DNA of 64,000 bases. It comes from an uncultured Flavobacteriaceae bacterium. GTDB lineage: Bacteria; Bacteroidota; Bacteroidia; Flavobacteriales; Flavobacteriaceae. The notes beneath the pieces were generated by a model. That model was not told the origin of the DNA. It made no database searches and was given only the letters and a program-made list of their open reading frames with translations. The stretch lies in the NCBI GenBank assembly GCA_937944485.1, contig CALDYU010000021.1, positions 22,299 through 86,298 of the forward strand, read 5' to 3'. Of this stretch, positions 26,263-35,583 are shown piece after piece. How positions within the stretch are numbered: position 1 is the stretch's first letter; each line of letters begins with the position of its first letter. The translations under genes were made by a program, and so were the position numbers.

Positions 26263-26561
26263 TGGTACGCTTTTTTATGGTTAGTTTTAACGATTACATA
26301 GCTACACAATATACAACGAATATTAAGTTTGAGAAAAAATAGTCGCTTAAATACGATGAATTAAGTTGGTAATATTACAGCACGAAATACGTTGTTAATC
26401 TCTAGAGGAGGTATTAAAGTGATTTTAAAAACATTTTGATTAGGGTTTTTATGTTTTTAGTTGTTCCATAGCTGTAATACACTTCACGCCGCATAATATT
26501 AAATAAGCATACTATGTTGAATCGCTCATACTGTTTTAAAGCGATATAATTTATTTGATTT

Positions 26562-27905
26562 ATGAAAGAACTACTTCGATTTTATTCTGTTTTTATTTTG
26601 GTATTGTTGATGGCATGCTCTACTGATGACGGTGGTGGCGACGGAAATGAAGGTGGTGGCCCTGATTCTGAACCTCCTGAAACTCCTGTGGGCAGTGTTT
26701 TAGAGTTTAAGGGTATGGTTGATGGTTTCGAAGAAGCCAGTAGACTAGGTATTCGGTTTGCATCGGCCGATTTTAATCCTACAGGATTTTACGCACCGCC
26801 AAATACAAAATTGCAGCTTGAACTTAAAGAAAATGAGAATAACATAGACGTTTTTTTGATGGTAGGCACCTATTCTCAAAGTGACTTTTGGAATTTCGAA
26901 CCTAGTCATTTTTCGCTAAGGAACGGCGATAATGAAATAAATTCGGGACCAACGGGTGGTATGGTCTACATCAAATATTTTGATGCAGCAGAAAATAGTA
27001 TTAAAGTTGCTTTTAAGGATGGTTTTGAAAAGGCTGCGCTCTTCCACAAAAACGAAACTACCGCTGCTGAATGGTCTACCATGTTATCAGAATATAGTGA
27101 TGTACCTTTTGCAACTTTAGTTGGAGATCAATCAATAATTGTGGTTTCTAATCAAAAGGCTACTTTATTTAAAGATCAAGATCAGAATTTGCTATTGAAC
27201 AATATAGATAGGGCTATAGCTATTGAAAATGAAATTAGTGGAATGGATAGTTCTTCGGAATTACAGGAACCGATAAAGCATAAAACACTTTTTGTAGAGT
27301 ACGGAAATACCGATTTTTATATGTTCGCATATAACTATAGAACGGCGTATAATTTCGATACGGGAGTACAGTTTGTTTTAGATAATGAGCTGTTCACTAA
27401 AGATGGTTGGGGACCATGGCATGAAATAGGGCATACGCGCCAAATGAATGCTTGGACCTGGAATGAGACCGTAGAAGTAACTGTAAATATCTATTCACTT
27501 GCAGTCGAGAAGGAATTCGGACTAGCATCAAGGTTTCAAAGAGAAAATACCTGGGTTGCCGTGAACAACTATTTGTCCCAACCTATTGAAAATAAGAACT
27601 ACAATGGCACTGAGGTAGATTTATTTGTCCGCCTAGGAATGTTCTATCAATTGCAATTGGCTTTTGGAGAAGATTATTATAAAAAACTTCATAAATTGTT
27701 TCGCACAGAAAAACCGAACGTTGCCAATGATAATGATCGCATGCGATTGTTTATGGTTAATGCGAGTCGAATTGCCAATGCTGATTTGACTGATTTTTTT
27801 GAAAAATGGGGTTTGAAATTCGATGATGCACAAGAGGCTTATGATAATATAGCTGCATTAAATCTTGCCACTCCAGAAAATGATCTTACGCTGATTACAG
27901 ATTGA
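26562..27905 (+). CDS. M60-family metallopeptidase lipoprotein
   Basis: A 447-residue surface or periplasmic zinc peptidase. The signal peptide ends in a lipobox (FILVLLMACSTD, Cys about 19), followed by a Gly/Glu/Pro-rich linker (about 22-45). The M60/enhancin-like domain contains GPWHEIGHTRQ with zinc ligands H287 and H291 and catalytic E288, then WNETVEVTVNIYSL carrying the further acidic ligand. M60-like enzymes of host-associated Bacteroides cleave mucin-type glycoproteins; in a marine organism the substrate is unknown. It is convergent with the two-component operon and about 300 bases from the nearest plus-strand upstream feature. Confidence 0.9.
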   Translation: MKELLRFYSVFILVLLMACSTDDGGGDGNEGGGPDSEPPETPVGSVLEFKGMVDGFEEASRLGIRFASADFNPTGFYAPPNTKLQLELKENENNIDVFLMVGTYSQSDFWNFEPSHFSLRNGDNEINSGPTGGMVYIKYFDAAENSIKVAFKDGFEKAALFHKNETTAAEWSTMLSEYSDVPFATLVGDQSIIVVSNQKATLFKDQDQNLLLNNIDRAIAIENEISGMDSSSELQEPIKHKTLFVEYGNTDFYMFAYNYRTAYNFDTGVQFVLDNELFTKDGWGPWHEIGHTRQMNAWTWNETVEVTVNIYSLAVEKEFGLASRFQRENTWVAVNNYLSQPIENKNYNGTEVDLFVRLGMFYQLQLAFGEDYYKKLHKLFRTEKPNVANDNDRMRLFMVNASRIANADLTDFFEKWGLKFDDAQEAYDNIAALNLATPENDLTLITD

Positions 27906-27926
27906 TTTTTAATGAATTAGATTATT

Positions 27927-28607
27927 TCAACATACGAGCTTATAGCCATACCCGCGTATATTAATTATCTGCACTTTATCGTCTTTTTTAAGTTTTTTGC
28001 GCAGCTTGCTTATAAATACATCCATACTACGGGCACTAAAAAAGTCATCATCTCCCCATATTTTTTTTAGAATTAAAGAGCGGTCAAGTAATTCGTTACG
28101 CGTTTCAGATAAATGAAAGAGTAGTTCTGCTTCTCTATGGGTAAGATTTATTTCTTGAGAATTAAATGTTAGTTTTTGCTTTGTATAATTAAAAATATAA
28201 TGCCCAATTTTAATAGTGTCTTTTACCTTTTTCAGACTATTTCTATTTAATAGTGCATGAATGCGAACAATAAGTTCTTCCATGCTAAAAGGCTTTTTTA
28301 AATAGTCGTTGCCTCCATGTTCGAAACCTTCTACTACGTCTTTAGTTTGCGATTTTGCGGTTAGAAATATAATAGGAATTTGCTTATCATGTGCTCTAAT
28401 TTCTTTTGCCAAAGTAAAACCATCTTTTTTCGGCATCATTACGTCAAGTACAAGTACCTCGGGTTTTTCTTTAAGAAATGTTTTGAGTGCTATTTCGCCA
28501 TTTTCACAATATAAAACTTCGAAATTTCTGGTCTCTAAGCTTTCTTTTACAATTTGAGCAAGTGCTTTTTCATCTTCTGCTAAGAGTATTTTGATAGGTT
28601 GGCTCAT
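27927..28607 (-). CDS. Response regulator, OmpR/PhoB type
   Basis: A 226-residue DNA-binding response regulator. The receiver domain has the acidic pocket EDE (11-13), phospho-acceptor D55 in VLVLDVMMPKKDG, and the Lys in FLTAKSQ. The C-terminal winged helix contains LTHREAELLFHLSE and RSMDVFISKLRKKLKKD...INIRGYGYKL. It overlaps the sensor kinase stop by ATGA (28604-28607), so the pair is translationally coupled. The likely target region is the divergent GLPGLI/TonB-receptor promoter upstream of the kinase gene; this is inferred from layout only. Confidence 0.96.
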   Translation of the reverse strand: MSQPIKILLAEDEKALAQIVKESLETRNFEVLYCENGEIALKTFLKEKPEVLVLDVMMPKKDGFTLAKEIRAHDKQIPIIFLTAKSQTKDVVEGFEHGGNDYLKKPFSMEELIVRIHALLNRNSLKKVKDTIKIGHYIFNYTKQKLTFNSQEINLTHREAELLFHLSETRNELLDRSLILKKIWGDDDFFSARSMDVFISKLRKKLKKDDKVQIINIRGYGYKLVC

Positions 28608-30094
28608 AGGGCAATTTTAAATTTGGTGTTTTTAGCATCAGGTATAAGAGCCAGCTCGCCCTGGTGTTTTTCAACAATTTTCTTGGCGTAGAAAAGTCCA
28701 ATTCCGAAACCTTTAACATCATGTATATTTCCAGTAGGCACTCGATAAAATTTGTCAAATATTTTATCTCGCTGACTTTTAGCAATATTGCCCCCGTTAT
28801 CTGCAATTGTTATTTCAATTGCATTGAGTAGTGAATTTAAATTTACCTCAATAGTATCGCCACCATATTTTACGGCATTATCTATAAGATTTGCTAAGGC
28901 ATTTTCAAAATGAAAAGGATCGACTTTAGCCGATAAAGAATTGTCGGTAGTCTTAAATAAAATAGTTTTTTCCGGACAGAGCATTTGGTATTTGTCTACC
29001 AAATTTTTTAATATCATTACTAAATCAACATCTTCTTTATTTATAAGTAATTTGTCATTATCTAAAGTCGCCGTTTCTAATAGTTTTTCAACCATTAGAT
29101 GTAACTTTTTTAACTGTTGGTCTGAGATGTTTAAATAGGTATTTGTTTTTTCCTTATCGTTCTTTTCATTAAAATTTTTAATACCCTCAATAGCCGTAGT
29201 AACTGTAGCAATGGGTGTTTTGAACTCATGTGTTATATTACTAATTAGGTCATTTTTAATTTCAGCAAGCTCCTTTTGTTTGTTAATAATGTGCAATAAA
29301 TAGAAGAGACAGGCTATGGTACAAACAGCTAAAAGCAATGATAATAAAATACCTGTAAGACTTCGTTTAAGAATATGTAGTGTGGGATTTGAATATTTTA
29401 ATTGAAGGTTTTCATGAAACGGAAGATAGGTAGCTTTTGAAAAAGTAGTGATGAGATTTTCATCACTAGGTTCAATATTGAAATTTTGAAACACAGAATC
29501 ATTCTTAAAATGAGTGAACCCATAGTTGATGCTAATATCTTTTCGAGCCAGCTCATTTTTTAGTATGGTATCAAGTTTTACAAAATCAATCGAATCTTTT
29601 GTGATTGATACTGTGAGTTTATTAATGAGCCCTGAAATCGCCCCGATACTGTCTACTTGAGTCCCATTGTGAAAAATGGAAATACCCGTTACCGGACTTT
29701 TACCTATTGCTTTGTCCGTGAATGTATCTAATACAGAAGGAAAGAAAGTAGGCGTTGCTAAATGGCTATGGTTTATACAACTATCAATGCCATGTTCTAG
29801 GTGTTCAATATCTAGATGTTCACTATCTAGTTTTTCAATATATTCAAACATTTCTGAAGTGATGGTCGTTGAAATGCTGTTTTCTTTTTCCTCAATAAAA
29901 CTAAAAAAATCAGTTTTAGCCATGTCTGTGAAATAGGTTTCAACACTATTATCGAAACTAATCTGCACTTCGTTGAGTAATCGTTTTTTATTTGCTTTAT
30001 AGTTTTGGCTATTCCAATACAGCTGTATGGCTATAATTACGCCAATAGTAGTTGTAATAAAATAAAGCAAGTATTTGTAATTGTTTTGTTTCAC
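28604..30094 (-). CDS. Sensor histidine kinase
   Basis: Membrane sensor partner of the response regulator. I chose the GTG at 30094 (then KQNNYKYLLYFITTTIGVIIAIQLYW), since the nearby ATG is in another frame and stops at once; a TTG 33 bases further upstream is the alternative. Two membrane helices (about 8-26 and 252-275) bracket a periplasmic sensor region of about 220 residues with no recognised domain. The HisKA site is SNITHEFKTP (H289). The ATPase domain has LIDNAVKYG (N box), IADNGG (G1) and GFGIGLFYAKKI (G2). Confidence 0.93.
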   Translation of the reverse strand: MKQNNYKYLLYFITTTIGVIIAIQLYWNSQNYKANKKRLLNEVQISFDNSVETYFTDMAKTDFFSFIEEKENSISTTITSEMFEYIEKLDSEHLDIEHLEHGIDSCINHSHLATPTFFPSVLDTFTDKAIGKSPVTGISIFHNGTQVDSIGAISGLINKLTVSITKDSIDFVKLDTILKNELARKDISINYGFTHFKNDSVFQNFNIEPSDENLITTFSKATYLPFHENLQLKYSNPTLHILKRSLTGILLSLLLAVCTIACLFYLLHIINKQKELAEIKNDLISNITHEFKTPIATVTTAIEGIKNFNEKNDKEKTNTYLNISDQQLKKLHLMVEKLLETATLDNDKLLINKEDVDLVMILKNLVDKYQMLCPEKTILFKTTDNSLSAKVDPFHFENALANLIDNAVKYGGDTIEVNLNSLLNAIEITIADNGGNIAKSQRDKIFDKFYRVPTGNIHDVKGFGIGLFYAKKIVEKHQGELALIPDAKNTKFKIAL

Positions 30095-30212
30095 ATGCCA
30101 AAAATAAGGACAAAACTCTGGCGCCAACCTATCGCTTAACAGACGTTAACACTGATTAACCTTTTTATTTGTTCGACTTACTCAAATTTGCAGTGTTACA
30201 AATCAATTTAAA

Positions 30213-31058
30213 ATGTTCAAAATGAAAAAAATAGTTACTCTAATAGCGTTTCTTAGTATCGGTGCTGTACACTTAGCTTCAGCACAAAAATTTACCGGTA
30301 TGGCTACCTATAAAACGGATACCAAAATGGAAATACAAATGGACAGTTCTCAAATGGCGGACCATATGGATGATCTACAAAAGCAACTGAGAATGGCGAT
30401 GCAAAAAGAATATCAGCTCACTTTTACAAAATCTGAATCTAACTGGAAAGAACAAGAAAAATTAAATAACCCTAACAATGGCGGGGCGGTACAGATACGA
30501 ATTATGGGTATGGGCGGAGGCGCAGATGGCTTGTTGTATAAAAATACTAAAGACAAAAAAACGATAGAAAGCACAGATGATTTCGGAAAGTTGTTTTTGA
30601 TTTCTGGAGATTTAGAACCGTACGAATGGGAGATGACTGCTGAGACCAAGCAAATTGGAAAATATACCTGTTATAAAGCAATTACGAAGCAAGAAGTTAC
30701 TGAAATGCACTTATCAGATATTAATGGTGATACTTCCGAAGAGGAAAAAAAAGTGACGCGTACCATTACGGCATGGTATGCTCCTGAAATACCAGTAAGT
30801 CATGGTCCAGAAAACTACTGGGGTTTGCCTGGTTTAATTTTGGAAGTATCTGATGGAAGTAGAATTATGATTTGTACGCAAGTCATCTTGAACCCTGAAA
30901 AAGAAGCTATTGTTAAAATTCCTACTAAAGGCAAAAAAGTTACAAGTGAGGAATACGGTCGTATAATGAATGAACATTTAGAGAAGATGAATAAAATGTA
31001 TGGAGGAGGAAAGAAGAAAGGCAACCATGATTCATTTAGTATTACAATAGAGCATTAA
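30213..31058 (+). CDS. GLPGLI family exported protein
   Basis: A 281-residue secreted or periplasmic protein of the Bacteroidota GLPGLI family. The signal peptide (KKIVTLIAFLSIGAVHLASAQ) is followed by FTGMATYKTDT and the defining block WYAPEIPVSHGPENYWGLPGLILEVSDG (about 189-216). Met-rich stretches (MEIQMDSSQMADHMDDL, MGMGGGADG) lie near the N-terminus. The family is typically encoded beside TonB-dependent receptors, as here (46 bases to the next gene). The function is unknown. Either of two ATGs (30213 or 30222) could be used. It is divergent from the sensor kinase gene. Confidence 0.9.
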   Translation: MFKMKKIVTLIAFLSIGAVHLASAQKFTGMATYKTDTKMEIQMDSSQMADHMDDLQKQLRMAMQKEYQLTFTKSESNWKEQEKLNNPNNGGAVQIRIMGMGGGADGLLYKNTKDKKTIESTDDFGKLFLISGDLEPYEWEMTAETKQIGKYTCYKAITKQEVTEMHLSDINGDTSEEEKKVTRTITAWYAPEIPVSHGPENYWGLPGLILEVSDGSRIMICTQVILNPEKEAIVKIPTKGKKVTSEEYGRIMNEHLEKMNKMYGGGKKKGNHDSFSITIEH

Positions 31059-31104
31059 GTGCCTGAAATACTAGTCTATTAACACCAAAAATCATCAATC
31101 AAAA

Positions 31105-33789
31105 ATGAACAGAATTAGCAAATCCCTTTTGGTAGGGCTAGTATTTTCATGCACTTATATGAGTGCTCAAAAAGTAAGTTTAGAAGGGCGTGTTTTAGAT
31201 TCGCTACAAGCACCGCTTGAACTAGCCAATGTCATTGCAGTTAATAAAAATTCGAATGGTATAGCTTCTTTCGGAATTACAGACGCTCAAGGTAGATTTA
31301 AATTAAACCTACAGAAAGATAGTCTTTATATAATTCGAGCAAGTTATTTGGGTTTTGAGACCTATGAGGAAACCTATCAAGCCATTGAAGATAAAACCCA
31401 AGACATAATATTGAAATCAGCTGCGAATGAATTAGATGGCGTAACTGTTGTGGAAGATTTTCCGGTGACCATTTCAGGTGATACAATAACCTACAAAACC
31501 GATGCTTTCACCACAGGGAAAGAGAAAAAATTAGAGAACGTACTTGAACAATTGCCCGGTTTTCAAATTGATGATGAAGGTCAAATTAAAGTACAGGGTA
31601 AAGACGTAAGTAAGGTGCTTGTTGAAGGAAAAGAGTTTTTCGATGGTGATACTAAAATGGCCACTAAGAATATTCCGGCAAATGCGGTCGATAAGGTACA
31701 AGTATTGCGCAACTTTAATGAAATAGGTCCTTTAGGTGCAGTCAATGATAGTGATGCCCTAGCTTTGAATATTAAATTGAAAGAAGGTAAAAAAAACCTA
31801 TGGTTTGGTGATATTACGGCAGGCGGAGGGCCAGAAGAGCGACACTTGGGCCATGCCAATGTATTTTATTATTCCCCAAAATTTAATATAAATTTTATTG
31901 GTGATTTAAACAATATAGGGCAGCAAGCTTTTACTTTACAAGATTATTTCAAGTTTAATGGAGGTCTGGCTGGTTTATCTCAACGATCGGGCTCAACGGT
32001 CAATATTTCTGCAGATGATATAGGCTTATCATTACTTCAAAATAACAGAACGCGCAATACAAATTCAAAATTAGCGGCACTTAATTTTAATTACAATCCG
32101 AATAAGAAAATTCGTTTTGCAGGCTTCGGAATAGTATCGGGGATTGATACTGATTTAGCGACAGTTTCTCAACGTACCTACATACGAGAAGATGGCAATA
32201 ACCAAGAACTTTTAACCGCTACAACGAAGCAACAAAATACAGCGGGTTTATTTAAGTTTTCATCAACATATACGCCAAATGCGAAATGGCATTTAAGCTA
32301 TAATGGTTTTATAAAAAATGCTGAAATAAATGATCAAAACCTATCGCATTCAAATTTTAATAATTTTGAAAATGAAATAAATAGCACCAATCTTAGAGAC
32401 CCTTTTTCGGTACAACAAAACCTTAATGTTTTCTACGCTGGCGACAACAAGAATATTTTTTCTCTAGAGTCTAATCAACGCTATAAAAGGCAGCGTCCTA
32501 ATTATAATTTAGTTAGTATGTTACAGCCTTTTATGGGCACAGTGCCGCTTCAAGGAAATTCACCATATAATTTGTTTCAAGCTAAAGAAGTCATTACGAA
32601 CAAATTTGACGCTGAAGGCAATTATTATAGAGTGCTAAACAAAACCAATCACATCAGTTTTAAGGCGGGTTTAAGTTCGAATAAGCAAGATTTGATCTCT
32701 CAATTAGAAGAACTCGTTGATGGCAACCAAACTATAATTGGCAATGCCCAAGAATATGTCAACAATAGCACCTTTGATTTTTTAGATGTTTACTTTGGCT
32801 TAGGGTATCGCATAAAATTGGGTAAATTGACCTTGAGTCCCCAGTTAAATTACCACATATACGATATAGAAAATAGGCATGTTGAACTTCGTGTAAATAC
32901 GAATAAGAGTTTGCTGCTTCCAGAATTAAGAACCGAATATGCCTTAAATAGTTCGCAATCTATACAATTGAATTATAATCTGGCCACAGAATTTGCCGAT
33001 GTGCAACGTTTAGCACCAGCGTTTCAACTACAAGGTTACAACAGCCTTTTTAGAGGTAATGTAAATCTCGAAAATGCAACATACCATAACCTTGCCTTAA
33101 ATTATTTCAATTTTAGCTCGTTTAGCTTCACTACAATTTATGGAGGCTTAACGTATCAGAAACGTTATGAGAGTATTGGTACAACTTCTGAGTTTATAGG
33201 GTTAGATAATATTACGACCCCTATAAATATCGAAAGACCCAATGAGAATGTGAGCTTTTTTGGAAATTATGAAAGACGTTTTCCGTATTGGAAAGGAAAG
33301 CTCGATGCACAATTGACATATAGTAACTTTAATACCATAGTTAATCAAGTTGCTAATTTTAATAGATCTTTTAATCAAAATTATAAGCTGTCTTTAGAAA
33401 CAAGATTTAAAGAGGCTCCCAACGTAGAAATCGGCTTTGAAAAGCAGTGGAATGATTACGCCAGTGCCAATATAAAAAATAGGTTCGTAACAGATAGTCC
33501 GTTTGCAAATATTGAGGCTTATTTTTTAAAGAGTTTTTCTATTACTGCAGATTACCAATATAATAATTACAGAAGTAAAAATGGAGAAACTAGCAGCACC
33601 TACGATTTTTTAAACGCAGCATTGTATTTTCAAAAAGAGGACAGCAAGTGGGAATTTAAAATTTCAGGTTTAAACTTACTCAATACGACTTCAATTCGTC
33701 AAGATGCTTTCTCAAATAATTTAATAAGTACCTTAGAATATCAAGTACAACCCAGGTATTTTGTATTTAGTTTAAAATACGAATTATAG
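31105..33789 (+). CDS. TonB-dependent receptor-like outer-membrane protein
   Basis: An 894-residue outer-membrane protein. Signal peptide MNRISKSLLVGLVFSCTYMSAQ; carboxypeptidase-regulatory-like domain (about 24-110: LEGRVLDSLQAPLELANVIAV, FGITDAQGRFKLNL, YLGFETYEE); plug-like region with LENVLEQLPGFQIDDEGQIKVQGKDVSKVLVEGKEFFDGD; then a large beta-barrel (outer-membrane beta-barrel family 3 pattern) ending in RYFVFSLKYEL. It lacks a strongly conserved TonB box near the start. Its pairing with GLPGLI and a divergent two-component system suggests regulated uptake or export of one substrate, which is unknown. Confidence 0.88.
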   Translation: MNRISKSLLVGLVFSCTYMSAQKVSLEGRVLDSLQAPLELANVIAVNKNSNGIASFGITDAQGRFKLNLQKDSLYIIRASYLGFETYEETYQAIEDKTQDIILKSAANELDGVTVVEDFPVTISGDTITYKTDAFTTGKEKKLENVLEQLPGFQIDDEGQIKVQGKDVSKVLVEGKEFFDGDTKMATKNIPANAVDKVQVLRNFNEIGPLGAVNDSDALALNIKLKEGKKNLWFGDITAGGGPEERHLGHANVFYYSPKFNINFIGDLNNIGQQAFTLQDYFKFNGGLAGLSQRSGSTVNISADDIGLSLLQNNRTRNTNSKLAALNFNYNPNKKIRFAGFGIVSGIDTDLATVSQRTYIREDGNNQELLTATTKQQNTAGLFKFSSTYTPNAKWHLSYNGFIKNAEINDQNLSHSNFNNFENEINSTNLRDPFSVQQNLNVFYAGDNKNIFSLESNQRYKRQRPNYNLVSMLQPFMGTVPLQGNSPYNLFQAKEVITNKFDAEGNYYRVLNKTNHISFKAGLSSNKQDLISQLEELVDGNQTIIGNAQEYVNNSTFDFLDVYFGLGYRIKLGKLTLSPQLNYHIYDIENRHVELRVNTNKSLLLPELRTEYALNSSQSIQLNYNLATEFADVQRLAPAFQLQGYNSLFRGNVNLENATYHNLALNYFNFSSFSFTTIYGGLTYQKRYESIGTTSEFIGLDNITTPINIERPNENVSFFGNYERRFPYWKGKLDAQLTYSNFNTIVNQVANFNRSFNQNYKLSLETRFKEAPNVEIGFEKQWNDYASANIKNRFVTDSPFANIEAYFLKSFSITADYQYNNYRSKNGETSSTYDFLNAALYFQKEDSKWEFKISGLNLLNTTSIRQDAFSNNLISTLEYQVQPRYFVFSLKYEL

Positions 33790-33845
33790 CATTTTAAAGA
33801 AGAATAAATCTTTGAAAAACGATTTTTACAACAAAACAATTTTCA

Positions 33846-33853
33846 TACTTTTG
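33846..33853 (+). promoter_or_regulatory. Probable metK -7 promoter element (TACTTTTG)
   Basis: TACTTTTG matches TAnnTTTG and lies immediately before the SAM-II-like aptamer, so transcription would begin near 33860 with the aptamer at the very 5' end of the mRNA. No clear -33 box at standard spacing. Confidence 0.55.
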
Positions 33854-33860
33854 CCATAAC

Positions 33861-33920
33861 AAATAAGAGGAAGGATTTGACTGATTGCAACCTCATTAAA
33901 AAATGCTAAAAGCTGTGTAA
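33861..33920 (+). ncRNA. SAM-II riboswitch aptamer upstream of metK
   Basis: The leader contains the SAM-II pattern. A P1 5' arm AAGAGG (33865-33870) is followed by GGATTTGACTGATTGCAACC, with the conserved GATTTGA and TTGCAA segments. The P1 3' arm CCTC is at 33891-33894, then an A-rich linker, then the pseudoknot strand TGCTAAAAGCTG (33904-33915). SAM-II is known from Alphaproteobacteria and Bacteroidota before methionine and SAM genes and lowers expression when SAM is bound. Its place 47 bases before metK, the SAM synthetase, fits feedback control. The aptamer was recognised by eye, not by a covariance search. Confidence 0.8.
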
Positions 33921-33966
33921 ACTCCTTTAAGCCTCTCCGTCAAATCTTTTGAATAATTAAAAAAGA

Positions 33967-35220
33967 ATGGCATATTTATTTACTTCAGAGTCTGTAAGTG
34001 AAGGACACCCAGATAAAGTTTCAGATCAAATTAGTGATGCACTTTTAGATAATTTTTTGGCTTTCGATCCTGAGAGCAAAGTAGCCTGTGAAACTTTGGT
34101 TACTACCGGTCAAGTAGTTTTGGCAGGTGAGGTAAAAAGCAATACGTACTTAGATGTTCAAAATATCGCAAGAGATGTTATTAATAAAATAGGTTACACC
34201 AAAGGGGAGTACCAATTTAGTGGTGATTCATGCGGCGTTATTTCATTAATACACGAACAATCTCAAGATATTAATCAAGGCGTTGATAGAGCAACCAAAG
34301 AAGAACAAGGTGCGGGAGATCAAGGTATGATGTTTGGTTATGCGACCAAAGAAACAGAAAATTTTATGCCTTTGGCACTTGATATCTCGCATAAAATTCT
34401 TCAGGTTTTAGCGGATTTACGAAAAGACGGATCACAAATTCCTTATTTACGTCCCGATGCAAAGGCACAAGTGACAATAGAATATTCAGATGATAATGTA
34501 CCGCAACGTATAGATACTATTGTTGTTTCTACACAACACGACGATTTTGATGAAGACGATACGATGTTGGCAAAAATAAAGTCAGATATTATTACGCTTT
34601 TAATACCCAAAGTGGTATCCCAATTTCCAGAGCAGGTGCAAAATCTTTTTGACGATAAAATACAGTACCATATCAACCCTACAGGTAAGTTTGTTATTGG
34701 TGGCCCACATGGTGATACTGGTTTGACAGGAAGAAAAATAATTGTAGACACCTATGGTGGAAAAGGAGCGCATGGGGGTGGTGCTTTTAGTGGCAAAGAC
34801 CCGAGTAAGGTTGACCGAAGTGCTGCCTATGCGGCAAGGCATGCTGCTAAAAATTTAGTTGCTGCTGGCGTGGCAGATGAGCTATTAGTGCAAGTAAGTT
34901 ATGCGATTGGCGTGGTAGAACCAACTTCTATTTTTGTTGATTCTTATGGTACTTCCAAAGTGAATTTAACAGATGGTGAGATTGCGGATAAAGTATCGGA
35001 GCTTTTTGATATGCGCCCGTTTTCAATTGAGAAACGACTAAAATTGCGTAACCCGATCTATTTAGAAACGGCAGCTTATGGTCATATGGGTAAAGCACCA
35101 AAAAAGGTAACTAAAGTATTTGAATCTCCGTATAACGGAAGAATCGAAAAAGAGGTTGAGCTTTTCACTTGGGAAAAACTAGATATGGTTGATGCTGTGC
35201 AAACGGCATTCGGATTATAA
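33967..35220 (+). CDS. metK: S-adenosylmethionine synthetase
   Basis: Makes SAM from methionine and ATP. The 417-residue protein has the MetK signatures: [24 protein letters not shown] at the N-terminus (His and Asp of the active site), [53 protein letters not shown], and the C-terminal EKLDMVDA. Length is slightly above the 380-400 norm. It is controlled by the SAM-II-like leader just upstream and feeds SAM to egtD and to both riboswitches. It is followed by an 84-base tandem repeat and no clear terminator. Confidence 0.97.
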   Translation: MAYLFTSESVSEGHPDKVSDQISDALLDNFLAFDPESKVACETLVTTGQVVLAGEVKSNTYLDVQNIARDVINKIGYTKGEYQFSGDSCGVISLIHEQSQDINQGVDRATKEEQGAGDQGMMFGYATKETENFMPLALDISHKILQVLADLRKDGSQIPYLRPDAKAQVTIEYSDDNVPQRIDTIVVSTQHDDFDEDDTMLAKIKSDIITLLIPKVVSQFPEQVQNLFDDKIQYHINPTGKFVIGGPHGDTGLTGRKIIVDTYGGKGAHGGGAFSGKDPSKVDRSAAYAARHAAKNLVAAGVADELLVQVSYAIGVVEPTSIFVDSYGTSKVNLTDGEIADKVSELFDMRPFSIEKRLKLRNPIYLETAAYGHMGKAPKKVTKVFESPYNGRIEKEVELFTWEKLDMVDAVQTAFGL

Positions 35221-35260
35221 AAAACACAAGTAGTTTTAGTGGTCATACAGAACTATGTTT

Positions 35261-35441
35261 TGTCATACTGAACGCAGTGAAGTATGTCAAAGAATATTGA
35301 GTTTGACTCTCGCTTTAATTGAACGATTATAGGTTTCCAATTCTTTCGGTTTCATTTTGTCATACTGAACGTAGTGAAGTATCTCGAAAAATAGTGAGTT
35401 GGTCTTTTTGGTTGATTCAGAAATTAAAGGTCTCCAATTCT
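35261..35441. repeat. Imperfect tandem duplication (two 84-base copies)
   Basis: Copy 1 (35261-35344) and copy 2 (35358-35441) both open with TGTCATACTGAACG(C/T)AGTGAAGTAT and close with AGGT(T/C)TCCAATTCT; the middles are diverged. The opening is a common flavobacterial dispersed repeat. Translated on the plus strand it gives the CHTERSEVS string, a known repeat artefact rather than a protein. The rest of the 35221-35583 gap holds nothing else I can support. Confidence 0.75.
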
Positions 35442-35583
35442 AAATATTCGCTATCGACATGTCTAACGCTAGTTTCCTCCTGCGTCGGAAGGACAACTAA
35501 ATTTTGAAGTCCGAATAGGTTCCCTTTTTAATTTTTAATTCGTTCCAATCTTTAGTAGCTTTATCATCTAACGTATCTGAACC

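Noticed and set aside
35319..35507. A 62-codon plus-strand frame containing CHTERSEVS
   Set aside because: It lies inside the dispersed repeat; the peptide is a well-known translation artefact and has no other gene features.
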